A stretch of 50,811 bases of DNA, from the NCBI GenBank assembly GCA_002715965.1, contig PBAL01000067.1:1-50811 (forward strand), given 5' to 3'. Within the stretch, counting starts at the first letter, position 1. Each line of letters opens with the position of its first letter. Source of the stretch: Verrucomicrobiales bacterium (lineage in GTDB: Bacteria > Verrucomicrobiota > Verrucomicrobiia > Limisphaerales > JAYPXF01). Shown piece after piece: positions 44,032 through 50,811 of this stretch. Made by a program: the position numbers and the translations under genes. The notes below the pieces were generated by a model. That model was not told the DNA's origin and made no database searches. It saw only the letters and a program-made list of their open reading frames with translations.

Positions 44032-44931
44032 ATGAGCGTTCTCGTCGTCGGCTCCACAGCACTCGATTCCATCAAAACCCCAAAGGCCGAAAACCCGCGA
44101 TTGCTGGGTGGTTCGGCCAGTCATGCCTCTGTCGCAGCGAGCTTCTTCGCGCCGGTCAATCTCGTGGGCGTGGTAGGCAGTGATTTTCCCAGGCGGTACA
44201 TCAACCTATATCGCGACGCCAAGATCGACCTTGAGGGCTTGCAGATCGAGGCCGGCAAGACCTTTCACTGGTCTGGCGAGTACGAGGTGAACATGAACAA
44301 CCGCCAGACACTGGCGACTGAGTTGGGCGTGTTTGAGCACTTCACCCCGCATCTCCCCAAGAAGTACAAGGCAGCCAAATATGTGTTGCTTGCCAACATT
44401 GCACCGGCGCTCCAGCACCACGTGCTCGATCAGGCGAATAATCCCAAATTCGTCATCGCCGATACGATGGATCTCTGGCTGAACATCGCGCTGGACGATC
44501 TGACGAAACTGATCAAGCGGGTCGACTGCTTCGTGCTCAACGACAGCGAAGCCGAACAGCTCACCGGCGATGACAACGTGTTCACCGCCTTGAAAAAGCT
44601 ACACAAGATGGGACCGAATTACGTGATCGTGAAGCTCGGTTCACACGGCTCCGTGCTTTCCAGCCCCAGGGGACACTTCATCTGTCCCGCCTATCCGTTG
44701 GAGAAGGTCGTGGATCCAACTGGTGCTGGTGACAGCTTTGTGGGCGGATTGATCGGATACCTCGCCAGCTCGAAGGGCTCGATCGATGCGAACCTGCGCC
44801 GTGCCATGGTGCACGGCAGCGTGGTGGCCTCGTTCTGCTGCGAAGGATTCGGCTTGAAGAAGACCGTCAAGGCGACCAAGTCGCTGATCAATCAACGCGT
44901 CAAGCAGTTGGAAAAATTCACCAAGTTCTGA
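44032..44931 (+). CDS. PfkB-family carbohydrate or nucleoside kinase
   Basis: The 299-residue protein starts MSVLVVGSTALDSIKTPKAE. A glycine-rich lid follows (LLGGSASHASVAASFFAPVN), FVLNDSEAEQLTGDD is near 178, and the PfkB signature VVDPTGAGDSFVGGLIGYLA is near 225, where Asp of TGAGD is the catalytic base. The N-terminal GGSASHAS pattern leans toward adenosine- or ribokinase-type members, but the substrate cannot be fixed. The gene may stand alone; the next gene starts 51 bp on. Confidence 0.9.
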   Translation: MSVLVVGSTALDSIKTPKAENPRLLGGSASHASVAASFFAPVNLVGVVGSDFPRRYINLYRDAKIDLEGLQIEAGKTFHWSGEYEVNMNNRQTLATELGVFEHFTPHLPKKYKAAKYVLLANIAPALQHHVLDQANNPKFVIADTMDLWLNIALDDLTKLIKRVDCFVLNDSEAEQLTGDDNVFTALKKLHKMGPNYVIVKLGSHGSVLSSPRGHFICPAYPLEKVVDPTGAGDSFVGGLIGYLASSKGSIDANLRRAMVHGSVVASFCCEGFGLKKTVKATKSLINQRVKQLEKFTKF

Positions 44932-44982
44932 AGACCCAATTCGCTTGGTCTTTGATTCGCCAGACACAACACTCCGGAAGTC

Positions 44983-45579
44983 ATGGGAACTGAAAACACC
45001 ACCGGGCCCGGAATGGGCTGGATTTATTGGGTCTTCCTCACGATCGGTTGCTGGGGCGTCTACGGCGTCTTCCTGCACTCCGGTGCGATGGGCATGCAAG
45101 ACCCGCAAAACGGCCGCATCAAAGCGTTCTTGTTTGTGGGCATTGCCTACTTCCTGACGGCTGTATTGGCGCCGGCGGCAATTCTGTTCGCCAAAGGCGC
45201 GAGTTGGACCTTCCCGGCCAAGGGGCTGTGGTGGTCTTTGTTCGCGGGTATTGTCGGCGCTGTTGGCGCGCTGGGTGTGTTGCTTGCCTTCGGCGCCAAA
45301 GGAACTCCTCCCGTGGTGATGTCGCTGATCTTCGCAGGCGCTCCCGTTGTGAATGCGATCTACGCCTTGGCCACCCATCCGCCGGCGGGCGGATATGGTT
45401 CCATCAAACTTCCTTTCTACCTCGGTATTGTCCTGGCGGCCGCCGGCGGTTGCCTGGTCACGCTCTACAAGCCGAATCCCGCTCCAAAGAAGAAGGCAGC
45501 TGCGGCCGCAGTTGCGAAGGGATTTAAGCCTGCCGGTCCGGACGCGAAGGAAGAACCCAAAGACAAGTCTGGTGAATGA
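44983..45579 (+). CDS. Membrane protein, possibly DMT/EamA-like
   Basis: The 198 residues have about five membrane helices (WIYWVFLTIGCWGVYGVFL, FLFVGIAYFLTAVLAPAAIL, LFAGIVGAVGALGVLLAF, VMSLIFAGAPVVNAIYALA, FYLGIVLAAAGGCLVTLY). A Lys/Ala/Pro-rich tail follows. The small helices and GAPVVNA stretch resemble half of a drug/metabolite transporter. The start of the next gene overlaps its end by 4 bp, so the two are coupled with the CoA-ligase-like enzyme. Confidence 0.65.
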   Translation: MGTENTTGPGMGWIYWVFLTIGCWGVYGVFLHSGAMGMQDPQNGRIKAFLFVGIAYFLTAVLAPAAILFAKGASWTFPAKGLWWSLFAGIVGAVGALGVLLAFGAKGTPPVVMSLIFAGAPVVNAIYALATHPPAGGYGSIKLPFYLGIVLAAAGGCLVTLYKPNPAPKKKAAAAAVAKGFKPAGPDAKEEPKDKSGE

Positions 45580-46865
45580 GCAACCCGTTCCCAGACCGGG
45601 ACGCGATTGCAACGAGCCAACTCGAACAACTTCGCTTGCTGCTGGCCGCTGTTCTTGAAGGGAACGACTTTTACCGGCGAAAATACGAGGGGATTGACCT
45701 GGCTGATGTGAACTCGCTGGAGCAGTTCTCCGAACTTTGTCCGATCACTGAGAAGAGTGAATGCGTTGCGGACCAGGAGACCAATGCCCCCTTTGGCACG
45801 AACCTGACCTTTCCCCTTGAGTCCTACACGCGCTGCCACCAAACCAGTGGCAGCACCGGCAAGCCCTTACGCTGGCTCGATACGAACGAGTCATGGGACT
45901 GGATGCTCGACAACTGGGGACGCGTCTTCGAAGCCGCCGGCGTGGGAACTTCGGATCGGATCTATTTCGCTTTTTCATTTGGTCCCTTCCTGGGTTTCTG
46001 GACTGCGTTTGAATCGGCTTTGAAAATCGGTTCGCTGTGCTTGCCTGGAGGCGGATTGAGCAGCGCTGCCCGCCTTCGAAACATCATTGAGGCCAGAGCA
46101 ACCGTGCTTTGTTGCACGCCGACCTACGCGATTCATCTCGGTCACGCTGCTGAACGGGAAGGCATCGATCTCACACACTCCGCCATCAAGACCATCATCG
46201 TTGCAGGCGAGCCAGGAGGCAGTCTTCCTTCCGTCCGCCAGACCGTGTCGGACCTCTGGAATGGCGCACGGATGTTCGATCATCACGGAATGACCGAGGT
46301 CGGCCCGGTGACCTACGAGTGTCCCGATAATCCCGGCTGGCTGCATGTCGTTGAGGGGTCGTATCTGACCGAGATCCTGGACGGTGAAGCGCTGAATCCC
46401 GTCGAGCCTGGAAACACCGGCGAATTGTTCCTCACCACCCTGGGACGCACCGGTTCACCCTTGATCCGCTACCGCACCGGCGACCTTGTGAAGGCCGTTC
46501 TTCAGGATCGCTGTTCCTGCGGTCGCTGCGATCTTGCCTTGGACGGAGGAATTCTTGGACGCGCTGACGACATGCTGGTGGTGCGCGGCGTGAACATCTA
46601 CCCAGGCGCGGTAGATGAGATTGTCAGGGCAACCGGTGGCATAGCGGAATACCAGGTGAGGGTTGGCGCAGCAGGTGCGATGGTGGAGCTGGAACTGCTG
46701 ATCGAAGTCACCGATGAAGCGGACGCTGACGGCACGGCAGCCCGATTGGCGAAGGCATTCGAAAACTCGCTGTCTCTCCGCGTGCCGGTGAAAGCCGTGG
46801 AGGCGAACTCCCTTCCTCGATTCGAAATGAAAGCCAAGCGCTGGGTCCGCGACGGTGGGGAATGA
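45576..46865 (+). CDS. Phenylacetate-CoA-ligase-like adenylating enzyme
   Basis: The 429-residue protein has the AMP-binding loop YTRCHQTSGSTGKPLRWLDT (about 87-106) and CTPTYAIHLGHAAEREGIDL near 173. HHGMTEVGPVTYECPD near 235 is the A5-type motif, RYRTGDLVKAV near 300 is followed by CSCGRCDLAL, and the C-terminal catalytic lysine lies in FEMKAKRWV. It activates an aryl or other carboxylic acid with ATP for CoA. A phenylacetate degradation operon is not present, so the substrate is open. The start overlaps the membrane gene, suggesting uptake of the same acid. Confidence 0.85.
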   Translation: MSNPFPDRDAIATSQLEQLRLLLAAVLEGNDFYRRKYEGIDLADVNSLEQFSELCPITEKSECVADQETNAPFGTNLTFPLESYTRCHQTSGSTGKPLRWLDTNESWDWMLDNWGRVFEAAGVGTSDRIYFAFSFGPFLGFWTAFESALKIGSLCLPGGGLSSAARLRNIIEARATVLCCTPTYAIHLGHAAEREGIDLTHSAIKTIIVAGEPGGSLPSVRQTVSDLWNGARMFDHHGMTEVGPVTYECPDNPGWLHVVEGSYLTEILDGEALNPVEPGNTGELFLTTLGRTGSPLIRYRTGDLVKAVLQDRCSCGRCDLALDGGILGRADDMLVVRGVNIYPGAVDEIVRATGGIAEYQVRVGAAGAMVELELLIEVTDEADADGTAARLAKAFENSLSLRVPVKAVEANSLPRFEMKAKRWVRDGGE

Positions 46866-47992
46866 AATCAGACATTGAAATGAACTTGAAACGACTCGGT
46901 ATGAATGTGGGTTCGGCGCTCATGATCACAATCTGCCCGTTCGGCCTCCCGGCGGCTGAATCGACGGGAGCGAACGAGGAATTGATCAGTCTGCCCGTGC
47001 GGGTCTTCCGGTTGAAATCCGATGCTTCAGAGAAGATCAATTGCACCTTGGACAATCCGGCGTTGAGCAAGCTCTTTGCGGTCGCGAACGAGAGTTGGGA
47101 GCCCGCTAAAATCGAGTGGACGATTGAGTCCGTCCGGAACATCCGCGCGAGTGATGAACTGGCCCGAGAATTTGATGCCGTTCCAGGAGGGAAAGACGGA
47201 ATGCGCAAAGGCGTTCAGATTCTGAGCCGGATTTACAGTGCGGATGGTTTTTTGGAGCCGGGGTTCAATCTTGTGATCGTCGAGAGCATGGGACCCGGAG
47301 CGGGCGGGCTTTTCCGTGCGGTCCCGGATGGCGAGATCATCTACGGAAACATCAGCCCACGCGGGAAATCCGTGCCCGCAATCCTGGCGCATGAATTCGG
47401 ACATTCACTCAGCCTTCCGCATACGATATTCGAGACGAACAACAACCTCATGATGGGCGCAGGACCGGGACGCAAACCGACGCGCACGAAACCATTGACT
47501 GAATCGCAGATCACGCTCGCCCGGACGCAGGCGGCCAAGGGGGTGCCCTTTCGCCCGACGCGCCTGAACGCACCCGCGGCTCCGGATAAACTGTTCGAAT
47601 ACCTGGACCGCGATGAAGATGGAACGATCACGGTGGAGGAAGCGGAGACCAAGCAGCAACCCTATGTGCGCAATCTGCTTCGTCTGGCGAGCCGCGCGCC
47701 GGGCGATTCGTTGACCAAGAATGAGTTCGACCTGTTTCAGCTTCGGAACAAACGCAAACAACCACCTTCGAACCAGGGCCGTCGGGTGGCGCCTCCGGTG
47801 TCCCAGATCTTCTCGAGAGCGGACAAGAATGACGATGGCAAGCTCAGCGCAAAGGAAGCGAAGGGGCATGTGCCTTCCCGAAACTTCAAGATGGCCGATC
47901 GCAATGAGGACGGGTTTGTGACGCAGGACGAAATGATTGCAACGCGCAAACGCTTTGGGATCAGTGCGGAGGGCTTTCGTTCAGGACGTTAG
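46862..47992 (+). CDS. Secreted metzincin-like protease with EF-hands
   Basis: ATG 46862 overlaps the previous stop (ATGA); ATG 46880 is a close alternative. A signal segment (LGMNVGSALMITICPFGLPA) is followed by a domain with the zinc motif HEFGHSLSLPH (His177, Glu178, His181, His187), then Met-turn-like NNLMMGAG. This is the metzincin arrangement HExxHxxxxxH. The C-terminal third has three calcium loops: D249-x-D-x-D-G, D321-x-N-x-D-G and D346-x-N-x-D-G. It is likely a periplasmic or extracellular calcium-dependent protease. The overlap with an adenylating enzyme is surprising. Confidence 0.82.
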   Translation: MKSDIEMNLKRLGMNVGSALMITICPFGLPAAESTGANEELISLPVRVFRLKSDASEKINCTLDNPALSKLFAVANESWEPAKIEWTIESVRNIRASDELAREFDAVPGGKDGMRKGVQILSRIYSADGFLEPGFNLVIVESMGPGAGGLFRAVPDGEIIYGNISPRGKSVPAILAHEFGHSLSLPHTIFETNNNLMMGAGPGRKPTRTKPLTESQITLARTQAAKGVPFRPTRLNAPAAPDKLFEYLDRDEDGTITVEEAETKQQPYVRNLLRLASRAPGDSLTKNEFDLFQLRNKRKQPPSNQGRRVAPPVSQIFSRADKNDDGKLSAKEAKGHVPSRNFKMADRNEDGFVTQDEMIATRKRFGISAEGFRSGR

Positions 47993-48005
47993 ACCACCCT
48001 GTGGA

Positions 48006-50009
48006 TTATTCGGAGATCACTTCGATCCGGCTCCAGAAACCCGTTTCGTGACTCCAACCCGTAGCCTGGTTTTCCAACTCGAGGGACACCATGCGACCAG
48101 CGTGTTCGCTTAGATCAAAACGAAACTCCTGCCACCTGGTTTCTTCGATGTCCTTTGCCAAAACTTCCTCCCCATTGATCCGCACGATGAGTTTCCAGTT
48201 GCCGTTGATGTGGCTGTTGACGGTGAATTCGAGGGCCGTCTTCTTCCCGGTGGGAACCTTGAATTCCCTGAATAGTACACAGGGAACTTCACGACTGAGC
48301 GGATGGGTGACCAGGATGTTCTTGCGGCCGCCCCAACTCGCGCGAATGCCCGGCTTCACTGCGGGTCCGCCCCACGTGCGGACTTTCCAGCCGGGGGCAA
48401 ATTTCGCGACGGCGGCGGGCAGGTTCTTGCTGACGGCAGCTGATTTTTTTCGCACCTTGAAGATGCGTGAACTGGGCGCGGGTCTGGAAGTGGTGGTTTT
48501 GCGGAAAGGCATTTTGGCATCCACCTCCTTGCGCCACGCGTGGAGCATCCTCGTCAGCTTGCGCGTGACGTCCGGGCGTTTCTTCGCGAGGTCGTTTCGT
48601 TCGCCGATGTCATTCTCCAGGTCGAAGAGCTGAACGGTTCCGTTCTCGTAGTATTCGAGCAGCTTGTAATTGCCCAGGCGAATGGCGCCCCCCGGACTCT
48701 GGTATCCGTGGTTGCTGTAATGCGGGAAGTGCCAGTAGATCGCACCGCGGTCATGCCGTCTGCCCTTAAGCGCAGACACGAAGCTCTTGCCGTCGATGTG
48801 TTGTTTGGGCATGGCGGGAATGCCGAGCATCTCCAGCAAAGTTGGATAGAAATCCGTCCCGGTGACCATGGCCTGTGAAGTGGTGTTTGGCTTGGTGGTT
48901 CCCGGCCAGTGAACGATCAAGGGTACGCGAATGCCTCCTTCGTAGTTCCAGCCCTTGGCTCCGCGCAATGGAAGATTTGATGACGCGAAGCGTCGATTGA
49001 GATCCGCGCGGGACAGGTTGGAGGCGAGATATTGGTTGGAGGCGGACATGCCCCCGTTGTCGGCGGTGAAGATGACGATGGTATTGTGCTCCAATCCAAG
49101 TTCCTTGAGCTTCGCCCGTATGCGGCCAAGGCTCTCGTCCATCGACTCGACCATTCCGGCGAACTCGATGTTGTCCTGCTTCTGCTTCACCCACCAGACG
49201 CGCTTTGTCTGGGCGTTTTCAACTCCCTGATTCTTTTCCACGGCCTTGAGTTCATCGGGTGTAATCGGAGGTCCGTCCGGATTCCCTTCGAGGATGTAAT
49301 CGGGTCCGTCCTGTTTGGGCAATGACGCGAGTTTCTTCTCATACTTCTTCACCAGGTCTTTACGTCCCTGGATCGGGTCATGCACGGCGAAGTGCTCCAT
49401 GTGAACGAAGAAGGGCTGGTCCTTGTGGCGCTGTATGAAGTCGAGCGCGGCATCCGTAAGTTTGTCCGTGTAGTAGTCGCCTTCTTTCGAGGGGAGGGAC
49501 TTTGAGTACTGCGGTGAGAAGGGGTGGTAGTAGGAACGCACCCAGCCATGGATGGCTTCATCGAATCCGTAGGTCTTCGGGTCCTTCCTTAAATGAGCCT
49601 TGCCGTAGTTTGCCGTGGCGTATCCGTGCTTTTTCAGCGTTTCGGCCAAGGTGATCTCCTCGTCCGGCAAGGCCATCAACTTCGGCGCACTGTGAAACTC
49701 TTCGAAGTCTCTTTCCGGTCGTCCGCCCAGCCATTCCGTAAGATCCGTGCGCGCCGGGTATTTGCCGGTCAAGATGCTCGCCCGGCTGGGAGAACAGACG
49801 TGACAGGTCGAGTAGGCGTTGTCGAACAATACGCCTTCCCGCGCCAGCTGATCGATTGCGGGCGTATCGTAAAACTTGCTGCCGTAACAACCCACGTCTC
49901 GTTGACCGAGATCATCGACGAGGAAGAAGACAACGTTTGGAAGGTTACTCGCATGCGCACCCTGGATTGCCGCGGTGCAGATAAATAGGAACAGAACGAT
50001 TCGATTCAT
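48006..50009 (-). CDS. Secreted sulfatase with C-terminal beta domain
   Basis: The 667-residue protein starts with a signal peptide (MNRIVLFLFICTAAIQGAHA). NVVFFLVDDLGQRDVGCYGS begins the core and CHVCSPSRASILTGKYPARTD gives the Cys72-Ser-Pro-Ser-Arg formylglycine site. IVIFTADNGGMS near 330 is also present. A linker after about residue 520 leads to a beta-sandwich of about 130 residues (FREFKVPTGKKTALEFTVNS, GNWKLIVRINGEEVLAKDIE, RMVSLELENQATGW). That shape suits NPCBM or sugar-binding domains. It probably desulfates complex glycans outside the cell. Confidence 0.92.
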   Translation of the reverse strand: MNRIVLFLFICTAAIQGAHASNLPNVVFFLVDDLGQRDVGCYGSKFYDTPAIDQLAREGVLFDNAYSTCHVCSPSRASILTGKYPARTDLTEWLGGRPERDFEEFHSAPKLMALPDEEITLAETLKKHGYATANYGKAHLRKDPKTYGFDEAIHGWVRSYYHPFSPQYSKSLPSKEGDYYTDKLTDAALDFIQRHKDQPFFVHMEHFAVHDPIQGRKDLVKKYEKKLASLPKQDGPDYILEGNPDGPPITPDELKAVEKNQGVENAQTKRVWWVKQKQDNIEFAGMVESMDESLGRIRAKLKELGLEHNTIVIFTADNGGMSASNQYLASNLSRADLNRRFASSNLPLRGAKGWNYEGGIRVPLIVHWPGTTKPNTTSQAMVTGTDFYPTLLEMLGIPAMPKQHIDGKSFVSALKGRRHDRGAIYWHFPHYSNHGYQSPGGAIRLGNYKLLEYYENGTVQLFDLENDIGERNDLAKKRPDVTRKLTRMLHAWRKEVDAKMPFRKTTTSRPAPSSRIFKVRKKSAAVSKNLPAAVAKFAPGWKVRTWGGPAVKPGIRASWGGRKNILVTHPLSREVPCVLFREFKVPTGKKTALEFTVNSHINGNWKLIVRINGEEVLAKDIEETRWQEFRFDLSEHAGRMVSLELENQATGWSHETGFWSRIEVISE

Positions 50010-50062
50010 TGAACTTCGACAAGGTTTGTCCCAACAAGCCGGTCAGACCAAGTCAAAGCTTA

Positions 50063-50811
50063 TCAGGGCACGATTTCCTTGATGCGATAGAACCGGCTCG
50101 TGGAATTGCTGGCGCCGTTATCGCTGAACAGGTGGCTCGTGGTCGCAGAAGAATTGGTATCGATGTCGAGCCACTGGATCGTGCCACCGATATTGGTTGT
50201 GTATTGGAACACGAGTTCGCGACCGAGGAGGTTGGTGACGCTGAGTTGCAACGTGCCGTTGGTCGCCACGGGGATGCTGATCCAATGAGTGGCATTCGCT
50301 ATCGTTCCACAATGCAGCGGCTCACCGGCTTCGGTGGTCGCATCGTGAGTACGGAAGGTTTGTGATCCGGCCGTGCCGGTGGTGAGTGGAGGAATTGCAG
50401 CCGGACTGCGCAACCCGGACGATTGGCGGCCTCCCGCGGCTCCGCAGAGTTCAGCGAACTTCGGTCGGGTTCGAACATTCGGATCGAGTCCGATGTGAAC
50501 GAAGGGTTCATTGGATTCCACGGTGGCATCGACATTATTTGCACGGAAGAGGAGGGATTCGTCATGGATATCGGGCACACCGGTGAAGCTGTCCGAGAGG
50601 GTTACGATGTTTTCATTCAGAACGACCACCGCGGGAGTGCTGATTTCGCCACTCACGCGAGTGACTGCGCCGGCCGGCCTGGTCAAATGCCTCTGCGGTG
50701 ATGACGTATTCTCCTGGTTGGGCCCCCAAGAACTGGTCCATTGAGAATGAGATGGTTTTCGGCCAAAGAAAGGAAACCATCGATGAAGAAGAAGCATCAC
50801 ACGACCGAGCA
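50063..50811 (-). pseudogene. Broken 3' end of a large extracellular protein
   Basis: The gene runs past the window edge. In one frame the end reads LSVTNLLGRELVFQYTTNIG with SRFYRIKEIVP, and THDATTEAGEPLHCGTI with LFRANNVDATVESNEP. These are repeat blocks of large verrucomicrobial surface proteins. Upstream near 50670 the frame changes: another register gives QFLGAQPGEYVITAEAFDQA, an Ig-like strand. So a frameshift, real or due to sequencing, sits at about 50665-50685. The visible part is only the tail. Confidence 0.5.

Overview
The window reads as chromosomal DNA of a Verrucomicrobiota-like bacterium (the PVC group is certain; the order is a guess). The main evidence is the gene families: a cytochrome-C/DUF1549/DUF1553 protein paired with a Tat-exported DUF1501 protein, FGly sulfatases, secreted Gfo/Idh oxidoreductases, a DUF1080-type glycoside hydrolase, and the rpmH-rnpA-yidD-yidC-khpB block. 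G+C looks high and fairly even. I saw no rRNA, tRNA, CRISPR array or intact insertion sequence.

Region 1 (1-20.2 kb) is a surface-polysaccharide island. Its core is a complete pseudaminic-acid operon on the minus strand, transcribed pseB-pseC-pseG/H(fusion)-pseI-pseF. It is followed by a capsule-type surface-polysaccharide protein and two family-9 glycosyltransferases, one of them decayed. Around it lie an MsbA-like ABC exporter, four SAM methyltransferases, an FkbM methyltransferase and two further glycosyltransferase-type genes. Mixed into this are many broken genes: two pieces of a kpsF (arabinose-5-phosphate isomerase), a membrane-fusion-protein/kpsF chimera, remnants of a methyltransferase, a P-loop kinase and an SGNH hydrolase, a Mu-like transposition-protein fragment and an ATP-grasp relic. 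The island has clearly been rearranged. The two kpsF pieces fit an inversion of about 7.7 kb.

Region 2 (20.2-25.3 kb) is a MoxR ATPase - DUF58 - DUF4129 membrane operon, in which the MoxR carries an N-terminal zinc ribbon. Next to it is the relic of a second ABC exporter ATPase beside an imperfect palindrome.

Region 3 (25.3-39.1 kb) is typical PVC secreted catabolism: DUF1501, a large DUF1549/DUF1553 protein with an inserted beta-sandwich, two Gfo/Idh oxidoreductases, an M20D amidohydrolase, a sulfatase and a 3-keto-disaccharide hydrolase. Several small unknown proteins are also present, including a nuclease-fold protein that appears to lack its catalytic lysine. Intergenic gaps carry short hairpins and small tandem repeats.

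Region 4 (39.1-50.8 kb) begins with a secreted protein with two YHS/TRASH-like motifs and its terminator. Then comes the housekeeping block rpmH-rnpA-yidD-yidC-khpB, a PfkB kinase, a membrane protein, a phenylacetate-CoA-ligase-like enzyme, a metzincin protease with EF-hands, a large sulfatase with a C-terminal beta domain, and the broken 3' end of a large extracellular protein. No single dramatic new defence or mobile system is evident. The best candidates for something new are the rearranged sugar-nucleotide island, the domain fusions and the repeat families.
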